From: CAVONB01 sp963697205
GTDB lineage: Bacteria > Pseudomonadota > Alphaproteobacteria > Rhizobiales > Hyphomicrobiaceae
NCBI GenBank assembly: GCA_963697205.1
Contig: CAVONB010000007.1
Span: 1 to 64,000, forward strand
DNA length: 64,000 nt
Direction of reading: 5' to 3'
Shown: one piece after another, positions 21,324 through 29,436 of the stretch
How the letters are laid out: every line of letters starts with the position of its first letter
Numbering within the stretch: the stretch's first letter is position 1
Made by a program: the position numbers and the translations under genes
The notes under the pieces: generated by a model
Seen by the model: only the letters and a program-made list of their open reading frames with translations
Told to the model about the DNA's origin: nothing
Database searches by the model: none

Positions 21324-21424
21324 AGGGTCGCCTTGTTGTCCCAGGCGCTCTCGGCGAAGATCTGGCTCATCTCGGCCCAATCGTGGGCGTCGATGTCGCC
21401 TTTCAAGCAAGACACGTTGCCCTG
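21324..21424 (-). pseudogene. 101-bp partial copy of the small secreted protein gene
   Basis: This stretch matches 6028-6128 in 96 of 101 positions, in the same orientation relative to coding. It encodes QGNVSCLKGDIDAHDWAEMS and a further 15 residues or so (QIFAESAWDNKATLA), with one amino-acid change seen (Val to Ile) and no stop. Similarity ends abruptly on both sides. It has no start codon, signal peptide or C-terminal half, so it is a remnant or transposed fragment lying between the regulator and the beta-helix gene. Confidence 0.8.
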
Positions 21425-21437
21425 CGGCGCGCCGCGC

Positions 21438-22470
21438 TCAGCGTCGTCCTTGGCCGCTGCACCGGCAGAATGTCGCCGGCTGCGCCTCCAACGCTTCCGC
21501 GGACAGGCGTGCCTTGAAGTTGTTGCTCGGGATGCCGGCCAGCAGACCGCAGTTGCCGCCATCCCAGAACGGATTGGAACGGCCGGCCTTCGACCACCAC
21601 ATCACCTTGTTGTCTGAGATCGTCACGTCGCTGCACGACCTTGGGTATTGGTTCCAGGCGTAGATGCCGACGTTCGTGAACGGCTGCTTGCGCCCGTAGA
21701 CCTGGTTGCCCCGCACGGCCATGTCGGTACCGCTGGCCACCGCGATGCCGTACTGTCCGGGATCGACGAGCACATTGCGCTGCGCCAGTTGGTGGGCCCC
21801 TCCGTCGTCGCCCAACATGATGCCGCCGCCCAATTCGCTGGGGCCGCCGCCGACAATCAAGTTGTCGCTGACCAAAATCGGTGCCCCGGGGTTGCCGCGC
21901 GACTGGTAGAGGTTGATGGCATCTTCGGGCTCGCCCTTGCCCGCCGCGTTGCGACCGACATTGCAGCTGATACGATTGCCCGCCCCGGTCACCTTGTCGA
22001 ACTGCACGTGCTGTCCGCGCGGCACTGGCCCTCGCGCGGTCTGGAAGGTATTGCAGTCGACCTTCACAGCCTGCGAGCTCACGACATAGACACCCGACAC
22101 CGTGTCAACGATGCGGCTTTCGACGATCTCGATGCCCTGCGAAATCCGAAATGAAGATGCCGCTTGCCTGCGTGCCGGTGATGCGCACGTTGCGGATCAG
22201 CACATTCCGGCTGTTGAGCAGCTCGATGCCGTGCCCTCCGCACGGCCCGATTGTCACATCCTCGATCACGATATCGCGCAGGTCCATCAACTCCAGGCAG
22301 GTGCCTTCAGGCTTGGCGATCCGGCTGCCACGTGCGATCGGACGCTCGTAGGGTGCCGACTGCGCTCCCGGTCCAACGAATGTGAGTGGCTGGCCGCCTT
22401 TGATTGCGATAGCGAGGCCGCCGGCCGCCAGCAGGCTGTTCGCCACGATGGCGCCAATTCGCCGCGTCAT
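21438..22470 (-). CDS. Exported right-handed parallel beta-helix protein (one frameshift)
   Basis: ATG at 22470, overlapping the stop of the preceding glycosyltransferase (ATGA). N-terminal signal-like segment MTRRIGAIVANSLLAAGGLA. The body has repeated short-strand turns rich in N, G and V (DIVIEDVTIGPCGGHGIELL, NVLIRNVRITGTQASGIFIS, VTISDNKVMWW), typical of pectate-lyase or C5-epimerase-like beta-helices. The frame breaks at 22135-22137 where a CCC run on the plus strand needs one base less (SDFAGIEIVESRIVDT). The corrected length is about 343 residues. As the last gene of the polysaccharide operon it may cleave or epimerise the polymer in the periplasm or at the surface; no catalytic residues could be assigned. 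The final residues, next to the 21324-21424 fragment, may not be native. Confidence 0.7.
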
Positions 22471-23702
22471 TGCTGCGCTCCGCGATGGAGCTTGACCAGT
22501 CGCCGGGCAACCTCCGTCCAGTCGCCCATGGTTATAGCCATGCAGTAGGCGGCTTCCGTCATCGTGCGCCAGGCTTCCGGCGGCGTCCGCTCCGCTTCCC
22601 ACAGAGCTTCGCAGACGGCCTGCGGGGTCAGATCGCCGATGACAAATCCGCTGCCGAACTGCTTCAGGTTCCCCTCGAGGCCTGTCTCCATCGTCAGTAT
22701 GAGCGGCAGTCCTGTCAACGCAGCCTGGATCGGACCGATCGGAAAGCTGTCGAACCTTGAGGGCGCCGCGAAGTAGTGCCAACGCGCGAAGGCCTGTGCC
22801 TTGGCCTCGCCGTAGAGGGGGCCGTCCACCGTTACCTCATCCGAAATCCCAAGCGCGCGCGTCATGTCCGCCAGCACGTCCCTGGTCGGGCCCGTTCCGA
22901 CCATCTCCAGCCGGCCGCGCCCTCCGCTCTTGCGATAGAGCCCGAAGCCCGTGACCAGGAGATCGAGGCCCTTGTGCTCGAGCTCATAGCGCCCCAGGTA
23001 GCCGAAAACCGGATAGTTGCAGGAGGGCAAGGGACGTTGCGGCATCTGCGGCGCGCCTTCAAAGCGGTTCGAATAGACCGCGTTGGGGATAAGCACCACC
23101 CGTGCCCTCGGCGCCACCCGCAGAATGGTCTCGCGCTCCATCGGCGTCAGGGCCTGCACGAACTGCGCCGCTTCCAGCACGCGCCGCTCGACGTGACGCA
23201 CGTAGAACAGCGGGAGCGGTCGCGTCGGCTTTCCCTGCCGGTCGAACAGGTGCGAATAGCCCGCATGAAGCAGGATCCCGTAGGGCCGACCGAGCGCCCG
23301 GATGCGCCGCGCCAGGGACAGGAACAGCGGCTGGCGGGCGCCGTGCAGATGAAACACCGTCGTGGGACCGCAATCCCGGGTAATGGTATCGAGGAGCTGA
23401 CCCGAAAGAGTGACCCACCGCCCCTTCAGCTTGCGTCCCGCTAGCACGGGCAAGTCGATCGGCACGGTGTTGTCGGAGACCGCAAGCTCCCGCCACGGCT
23501 CGCGGAGGAAGATCAGTCGCGAGTCATGGCCGGCCGCGATCTGCTCGGCGATGATCTGCCGGGCGACAAGATGCACGCCATTTGCTCTGAGATCGTGGGG
23601 GTCTCCGCCGTCGATGATGACGTGGCGGATGTCGAGCTTGCGATCCCTCGGCAGTTCAGCCGGGGTGCTTGCTACGTTACGCGCTCCGAGCCAGACATTC
23701 AT
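22467..23702 (-). CDS. Family 4 glycosyltransferase
   Basis: A 411-residue GT-B enzyme without membrane segments. The N-terminal half has an acceptor-side Rossmann pattern with HLHGARQPLFLSLARR and LLHAGYSHLFDRQG. The C-terminal half begins with VFGYLGRYELEHKGLDLLVT (the 'GR-x-x-x-x-KG-x-D' signature of GT4), then LEMVGTGPTRD and a nucleotide-sugar site resembling the E-x7-E motif (APSRFDSFPIGPIQAALTG). Its 5' end overlaps the flippase gene by about 26 bp and its 3' end overlaps the beta-helix gene by 4 bp, so it is translationally coupled in the exopolysaccharide operon. The ATG at 23702 was chosen; a GTG at 23705 is adjacent. Donor and linkage are unknown. Confidence 0.85.
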   Translation of the reverse strand: MNVWLGARNVASTPAELPRDRKLDIRHVIIDGGDPHDLRANGVHLVARQIIAEQIAAGHDSRLIFLREPWRELAVSDNTVPIDLPVLAGRKLKGRWVTLSGQLLDTITRDCGPTTVFHLHGARQPLFLSLARRIRALGRPYGILLHAGYSHLFDRQGKPTRPLPLFYVRHVERRVLEAAQFVQALTPMERETILRVAPRARVVLIPNAVYSNRFEGAPQMPQRPLPSCNYPVFGYLGRYELEHKGLDLLVTGFGLYRKSGGRGRLEMVGTGPTRDVLADMTRALGISDEVTVDGPLYGEAKAQAFARWHYFAAPSRFDSFPIGPIQAALTGLPLILTMETGLEGNLKQFGSGFVIGDLTPQAVCEALWEAERTPPEAWRTMTEAAYCMAITMGDWTEVARRLVKLHRGAQQ

Positions 23703-24924
23703 CACTGATCACCAATCTTTGGATATACTGAGATGCCAGGAGCCGCACGACGTTCGCACCGAGCATGGCGACGCAGGCACCGGTCAGCCCGTAGCTTTGC
23801 GTCAGCGGCACGGCGAGCAGCACCGCCACGGTGGCACCGATTCCGTTGATGACGAGCGCCAGTCTGGCGCCGTTCACGCCGTGCAGGTAGCTGCACACCA
23901 TGTCGACCGCATACGCGATGGCCCACGCGATCACGAGCAGCCGGACCGGTAGGCTCAAGGTGGCATAGGGCGACGACCAGCCGTAGAAAAGACCGAGCGC
24001 CAGCGTCGGAGCCAGGAACACCAGCGCGAAGTAGCCGAATGTCGGTGGCACCCCGATCAGCATATAGACGCGCGCTGCGCGCCAGGCGTCGCGGTTCGTC
24101 CCGCTCGTTTGCGCCTGCGCCGCCGTCTGCGGAATGACATTGCACAGGCCCAGGATGATGGGGTTGGCGAGGTTGACGATGTTGAGCGCGGCCTGGAAGG
24201 AGGCCGCAGCGGCTGCGCCCGAACCGGCAGCCAGCGCCCACGGGAACACCTGGATCCGCAACAGCGACAGCAGATTGTTGGCGAGCGATGCCGCGCCCAT
24301 TTGCCAGAACGTGCGCGCTGTCTCCCGCAGTGCGGCGTGGCGCGCGGGTCGCCAGCCGACCTGAACGAGCTGGATGGCGGCGCCGATCGCCCATGCGCCC
24401 GCGATCGCCAACAGCGTATCGCGCAGCGTCAGGAGCCCCAGCGCGGCGAGCGTCCACACCGCCACGACCTGCCCCAGATAGCAGATGCTATCCCCGATGA
24501 GCGCCGTCCTGTGCCGGAACTCTGCCAGCAAGCCCCGCCGCGCCGTCTCCTGGATCTGCCAGCAGAGGAACACCGCCAACGCAGGCAGCGCGAGGTCGGG
24601 CCGGCCGAGCAGTGAGACGCCGCAGGCCAGCACGAGTGCGAGTGCGATGCTGGAACCCAGCACAAGCCGGACGGTTGCCGAGAAGAGACCCACGCGCTGC
24701 GGTGGACTCAGCACCGCGATCCGGATCGACATCGGATAGAGCAGCAAGGATGAGTTGACGAGTTGTAGGCCGAGAAAGGCGCCGAACAGGAGCGCATAGG
24801 TCCCATAGTCGTCCGTCGACAAGCCGCGTGCCAGCCGCACGTTCACCAGGAACACGCCAAGACTGACGACGCCCTGATCGATCAGCGTCCACGTAGCGCG
24901 CGAGACCTTTGTGCTATCCCGCAT
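23677..24924 (-). CDS. Wzx-like polysaccharide flippase
   Basis: A 415-residue polytopic membrane protein with about twelve hydrophobic segments. The opening MRDSTKVSRATWTLIDQGVV, with NVRLARGLSTDDYGTYALLF next, is typical of the MOP/polysaccharide-biosynthesis (Wzx) superfamily. It should flip lipid-linked repeat units across the inner membrane. ATG 24924 overlaps the end of the oxidoreductase-epimerase gene by 11 bp. It is the only Wzx-type gene recognised in the window and so the likely transporter for glycans assembled by the neighbouring transferases. Confidence 0.85.
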   Translation of the reverse strand: MRDSTKVSRATWTLIDQGVVSLGVFLVNVRLARGLSTDDYGTYALLFGAFLGLQLVNSSLLLYPMSIRIAVLSPPQRVGLFSATVRLVLGSSIALALVLACGVSLLGRPDLALPALAVFLCWQIQETARRGLLAEFRHRTALIGDSICYLGQVVAVWTLAALGLLTLRDTLLAIAGAWAIGAAIQLVQVGWRPARHAALRETARTFWQMGAASLANNLLSLLRIQVFPWALAAGSGAAAAASFQAALNIVNLANPIILGLCNVIPQTAAQAQTSGTNRDAWRAARVYMLIGVPPTFGYFALVFLAPTLALGLFYGWSSPYATLSLPVRLLVIAWAIAYAVDMVCSYLHGVNGARLALVINGIGATVAVLLAVPLTQSYGLTGACVAMLGANVVRLLASQYIQRLVISDECLARSA

Positions 24925-27160
24925 GCCTGGCGTCTCGGCTTTGTGACGCAACGCTGGCGGCCTTCGGCTTGGGTGTGGCCATCGCGGCAACCGCACGTTT
25001 AGTATCGCTGTAGGCCCAATCGAGGTAGATCCGCGTCGGCTTCATGCCGGCCTGGAAGTCGTAGCGTGGCGCATAGCCGATCAGCCTGCGGGCTTTGTCG
25101 TTGTCGCAATGGGCCTGCGCGGCATAGAGATTAAGCTGCTGCGGATCCGGCAGCGTCACCTCACCCGGTCGCCGTCCGCCCGTGCCGAAATAGTGTTTCA
25201 TGACGAGGCCCTTGAACGGCTCGGGCAGCGCATCGAGGCCCGTCTGCAGTGCTTGGCGGACGGGATACCAGCGCACCATGATCTGAATGATCTTCTTGGG
25301 GTTCTTCGCCACGAGTTTTACATCGCGCATCAGACCGCTGTTAGACTTGGCGATCTGCTCCGCCGGCCACAGCTTCGGCCCCTTCACACCGAGCGCGTCT
25401 GCGATCTGCGAGAAGAACTGCGACCAGCGAACGGGTGCGGGGCCCGACATGATGAAGCGCTCGCCGACCGCAGCCTCGTGCGTCGCCGCCAGAATGAGAC
25501 CGTCGACGAGATCGTCGATGTAGACCGCGTTGCACAGCCCGTCGCCCTCGGGCAGCACGACCGTGCCATAGATCAGGTTCTCCGCCGGCGCATTGGTCCA
25601 CGACTTGGCGAAGGGACCGTAGACGCACGAGGGCTGGACGATGGAGACCTGCAGACCGTGCTCGCGGTGCGCCTGGAGCACCATTTCCTCCATCTCGAGC
25701 TTGGTGCGCGTGTAAGCCCATCCGCGATCGCCATCGCGCGTCTCCTCGCTCAGCCGGCCTTCGGGAAACGGCTCGTAGACGGAGAACGTGCTGACAAACA
25801 CCAACCGCTTCACGTCGTGCTTCACACACGCGGCTATGATGTTCTGCAGGCCGGTCAAGTTCTGCGTGCGCGAGCGCGGGTCATAGGCGCAATGGAAGAC
25901 GATGTCTTGTCCAGCGATCGCTTGATCGATGGCTGATGCATCCGCCAGGTCGGCGGCAACGATCTCGGGCCTGAGCCGGGCGATACGCGTCGCATGCCCG
26001 AAATTCCTCACCAGACAGCGAACCTGCGCGCCCTGCTCCAGCAGCCGCTCGGCCAGTCGACCGCCGATGAAACCCGTCGCGCCGGTGACGACGACCTTGC
26101 TGCCCATGGCCACGCCCGGTCGCGTGGCCGGACCTTCGGGCTCGGCAAGTTCCGCCCACGGCGCCTTGAGCAGCTGGCGCGCACCATAGCATCGCTCGAT
26201 GACGTCTACGGAGCGAGTGGCCTCCCGACCCGACACGAGCACCGAGGCAAGTCCGCTCGCCGCATCCCGGAAATTCCTCAACTCGGCATCGAAGAGCTCG
26301 GAGAAGAACTGTGGCTCCATCGTAGCGGGAGCGATCCCGTCGTGCACGAAGGAGAGCGCATTGTCCGAGCCGGCAAGTATCTCGTTCTTGTAGAGATGCA
26401 CCTCTACGAATCCCTTGCTGCCCGTGATCCGGATCGCATTGCGCAACTCCCGCGTCCGACTGAGCTCGATGCGGCCGGTCGCCCCCGAGGCCATCCGACA
26501 CTCGAGCACGCAGTCGGCCTCGACGCCGCCCTGCGCATCCTCGCGGTAGTCGAGATCGTCCACCTCGCCGAGCCACCAGGTGACGAGGTCCAGCGTATGC
26601 GGCCCCGTATCCATGAGCACACCGCCGCCCGACAGCTTGGGATCCAGGATCGCCGGCGTACTCGTGTCCCAATTGAAGACGAACCCTTCGCGCACGTCGA
26701 AATGCCGGATGTCACCGAGCGTGCCCGACGTCAGCAGAGCCTTCGTCCACTGAGCGATCTTTAGATAGCGGCGCTGCAGCCCGACGGCGAGCACTGCGCC
26801 GGCCGCCTCCGATGCCGCTACCATCCGCTCGCAATCAGCCCGCGTCGTCGCCAGGGGCTTTTCCATGAATAGATGCTTACCCGCTTCCAGTAGTGCCGTA
26901 CCGAGCGGCGCATGAAAGGCGTGTGGCACCGCCACCAGCGCCGCATCGAAATCACTCTTCACGTCGCGCCAGTCCGCGCCGCGCACGAAGCCCTTGCCTT
27001 TGTTGCCCATCCGCCGGGCGACCACCTCGATACGCCGGGGTGAGGGATCGATCAGCACGGACGGCAGCCAGCCGATCCGCTTCAGGGCCGGCACTAGATG
27101 GTGGTCGACAATGGCCCCGCAACCGATGACGGCAAGACGCGGTGAGATGGGCATGCTCAT
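24914..27160 (-). CDS. Fusion of Gfo/Idh/MocA oxidoreductase and NAD-dependent epimerase
   Basis: One 748-residue frame holds two Rossmann enzymes. Residues 1-345 are a Gfo/Idh/MocA dehydrogenase: nucleotide-binding AVIGCGAIVDHHLVPALK, the catalytic-lysine motif MEKPLATT and GGGVLMDTGPHTLDLVTWW. Residues about 352-700 are an extended SDR: VVVTGATGFIGGRLAERLLE, then FVSTFSVYEP, catalytic YTRTK and QPSCVYGP. The junction (PATRPGVAMGSKVV) includes an in-frame ATG, suggesting that two genes were joined by loss of a stop. Both halves look complete. The gene overlaps its upstream glycosyltransferase (ATGA at 27160/27157). A two-step nucleotide-sugar modification (oxidation plus epimerisation or reduction) for the exopolysaccharide is a reasonable guess. 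Confidence 0.9.
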   Translation of the reverse strand: MSMPISPRLAVIGCGAIVDHHLVPALKRIGWLPSVLIDPSPRRIEVVARRMGNKGKGFVRGADWRDVKSDFDAALVAVPHAFHAPLGTALLEAGKHLFMEKPLATTRADCERMVAASEAAGAVLAVGLQRRYLKIAQWTKALLTSGTLGDIRHFDVREGFVFNWDTSTPAILDPKLSGGGVLMDTGPHTLDLVTWWLGEVDDLDYREDAQGGVEADCVLECRMASGATGRIELSRTRELRNAIRITGSKGFVEVHLYKNEILAGSDNALSFVHDGIAPATMEPQFFSELFDAELRNFRDAASGLASVLVSGREATRSVDVIERCYGARQLLKAPWAELAEPEGPATRPGVAMGSKVVVTGATGFIGGRLAERLLEQGAQVRCLVRNFGHATRIARLRPEIVAADLADASAIDQAIAGQDIVFHCAYDPRSRTQNLTGLQNIIAACVKHDVKRLVFVSTFSVYEPFPEGRLSEETRDGDRGWAYTRTKLEMEEMVLQAHREHGLQVSIVQPSCVYGPFAKSWTNAPAENLIYGTVVLPEGDGLCNAVYIDDLVDGLILAATHEAAVGERFIMSGPAPVRWSQFFSQIADALGVKGPKLWPAEQIAKSNSGLMRDVKLVAKNPKKIIQIMVRWYPVRQALQTGLDALPEPFKGLVMKHYFGTGGRRPGEVTLPDPQQLNLYAAQAHCDNDKARRLIGYAPRYDFQAGMKPTRIYLDWAYSDTKRAVAAMATPKPKAASVASQSRDARHAG

Positions 27161-28438
27161 GAGATCGATACCTTCGTGGTTTTGGTTTGTACGAGGGCGG
27201 CCGCTTGCCCGCTGGCGCGCGCGCCCGTCGTGCCGCGCCGCTGCCGCGCAAGTACCGAGCGGTAGCCCTTCAGCGCGGCCTCTGCGGCCTTGGTCCAGGT
27301 AAAGGTGTCTTGCGCCCGCTGCCGCGCTGCGCGACCCATCTGCGCAACGAGCTGCGGATCCTGCGCAAGCCGATTGATCACGGCCCGCAGCCCCGCGACG
27401 TCGCGCGGCTCAACGACAACGCCGCAATCGTCGGTGATTTGGTAAGGGATGCCACCCACGCGGCTGGCCACCACCGGCACGCCATGGGCCATGGCCTCAA
27501 GCACCGCCAGCGGGAAGGTGTCGGCGAGCGTGGGAAACACGAACAGATCGGACCGCCTGAAGATCGCGTGCACGGCTGCGTCCGACAGCCGTCCCGTCAC
27601 GACGATCTGCTGCCCCGGCTTCAAGGCTCGCAGGTACCGGTCGTAATCGATCTCGGGCCGCTTCTCGCCACCGATGATCAACAAGAATGGACGATCGAGC
27701 CCGCAGAATGCCTCGAGCAGGATGGGCAGTCCCTTGTTGGGCGTATGGTTGGCGAGGAACATCGCCGTGATTTCGCCGGATGCGCGTGCCTGCGGGATGC
27801 CGAGTTCACCGAGCGCGGCGGCATCGCAGGTGTCGTCGTGCACCTGGGGAGTCGGCACGCCGTTGGTCACGATGCTGAGGTCCGAGCCCGTATATCCCAT
27901 CTCGCGCACGATCTCGAAGTCTGCCGGCGACAGGGCAAAGATGCCGCTCGCACCGGCAACGACACGACGTACCGGCGTCTCCACGAGGCGCTGCCACACG
28001 AATCGCCTGGTCCCGTCGAAGCCGTAGACGGCGCCGCCGTTCGCGACCTCGTTGAAGCCGTGGGTCGAGACCACGTAGGCAATCCCGCGTGCCCGGCAGG
28101 CCTGCGCGACTCTTGGCCATCTCCAGCGCCGGAAGCGGATTGTGGATGTGCACGAGGTCCCAGTCCCCGGTGCTTACGATGTCGGCCAGGTTGGAGCGAT
28201 AAAAGAGCGTGCGGAGCTTGTTTGGCACACCGGACCAACCGAGAGGAGCCGGCAGGCCGACGCGGACGTCGACACGGCGCGCGTTTCCTCCCTCGCCCTG
28301 CATGCCGATGGCGCCGAGCATGCTCGCCACGGTGATGTCGCAGTGCTCGGCCAGCGCGGCGCTGAGCGCCTCGGCGGCACGCGCGCCGCCGCTCACAGAC
28401 AAATGCGGCGGCACGACGATGGCAGCCAGAACCTTCAT
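27157..28438 (-). CDS. Family 4 glycosyltransferase (one frameshift)
   Basis: Starts at ATG 28438 inside the stop of the upstream epimerase gene. The N-terminal segment (MKVLAAIVVPPHLSVSGGAR, DWDLVHIHNPLPALEMAK) is followed, after a one-base frame change at about 28109-28115, by VAQACRARGIAYVVSTHGF. The C-terminal half has AMFLANHTPNKGLPILLEAF, LLIIGGEKRPEIDY, DLFVFPTLADTFPLAVLEAM and AHGVPVVASRVGGIPY, the GT4 donor-site pattern with E-x7-E-like acidic residues. The corrected length is about 427 residues. Cytoplasmic; probably adds a sugar to the growing lipid-linked repeat unit. Confidence 0.82.
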
Positions 28439-29397
28439 AGCCGGTACTTCCCGGCTAGCGCAGGTGTCATGTCGGGTTCGCGCCACAGATCAGCCAGCGC
28501 ATCCTCGATCGTCTGCTGGGGCTGCCAGCCGAAGCGAACATGGATCTCATGGATGTCGGCGGCCAGATGCGGACGGTCGACCTTGCGCTGACGCGATGCT
28601 TCCTGTTCCAGGCAGAAGTCGACGGTGGAGACCCGCTTCAGCTTGTCCACGATCTCCGCCACCGAGTAGGTCTGCGACGTGCCCAGGTTGACCGTCAGTG
28701 CCTGCCCCGCCTCGAGTCCTTGCTGCAGCGCCACCGACACGAATCCGCGCGCGGCGTCGCGTACGTGGATGTAGTCGCGCTTCGGCCAGAGATTTCCCAG
28801 CCGAAGCACCTTATGGCCGGCTTTCAACTGCGCGACGATTTCGGGTAGCAGGTGCGGATTGGTTTCACCCGGCCCCACCACGTTGAATAGCCTCACGACA
28901 ATCGCGGATAGCCCGCGCTGCTGTGCGAAGTAGCGGACATAGTGTTCGCCATGGAGCTTCGTGTAGCCATAGACATCGCTCGGACCGAGCTCTGAGCTAC
29001 GTTCGTTGTGCGGCTTGTCGTCGGGCTTGTAGACTGCTCCGCTGCTCGCGAACACGAACTGCGCGCCACTGGGCGCCGTAGTCAGCAGGTTCAGGGTCCC
29101 ATCGATGTTCGTGCGAACCGCCAGGGCGGGATTGTCCTCGCACTCGGGAATATAATGAATCGCCGCTAGGTGAATGATGGTATCGGGCTGAAACTCGGTC
29201 ATCACCTTCGACATCGCGCTCGCATCAGTAATGTCGGCATGCAGAAAGCGGCACTGAGACAGCTCGTCGGGACGCAGCCGCTTGGGTCCGCTGCGCAGAT
29301 TGTCGACGACCGTCACATCGTGCTCGGCACTCAGCTGCCGCAAGACTTCGCGTCCCACGAACCCGTTGCCACCCGTCAGCAAAACCCTCTTGCGCAT
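28435..29397 (-). CDS. NAD-dependent epimerase/dehydratase (extended SDR)
   Basis: A 320-residue sugar-nucleotide SDR. Nucleotide-binding RVLLTGGNGFVGREVLRQL, LHADITDASAMSKV, HLAAIHYIPECEDNP, Ser of FASSGAVYKP and catalytic YGYTK. C-terminal substrate side VRLFNVVGPGETNPHLLPEI and KRDYIHVRDAARGFV. The closest functional class is UDP-glucose 4-epimerase-like, but specificity cannot be read from the sequence. The ATG at 29397 starts directly at the conserved N-terminus, whereas the open frame extends 13 codons upstream. It lies 39 bp after the chain-length gene and overlaps the next glycosyltransferase by 4 bp. Confidence 0.87.
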   Translation of the reverse strand: MRKRVLLTGGNGFVGREVLRQLSAEHDVTVVDNLRSGPKRLRPDELSQCRFLHADITDASAMSKVMTEFQPDTIIHLAAIHYIPECEDNPALAVRTNIDGTLNLLTTAPSGAQFVFASSGAVYKPDDKPHNERSSELGPSDVYGYTKLHGEHYVRYFAQQRGLSAIVVRLFNVVGPGETNPHLLPEIVAQLKAGHKVLRLGNLWPKRDYIHVRDAARGFVSVALQQGLEAGQALTVNLGTSQTYSVAEIVDKLKRVSTVDFCLEQEASRQRKVDRPHLAADIHEIHVRFGWQPQQTIEDALADLWREPDMTPALAGKYRL

Positions 29398-29436
29398 ACT
29401 TACGTGCTCCTGCCAAAAACTACGGGACGTGACCAC

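Noticed and set aside
21116..21562. A 148-codon minus-strand frame containing the 101-bp copied segment as a new gene
   Set aside because: Outside the copied segment the translation overlaps the 3' ends of two other genes and has no signal peptide or start site.
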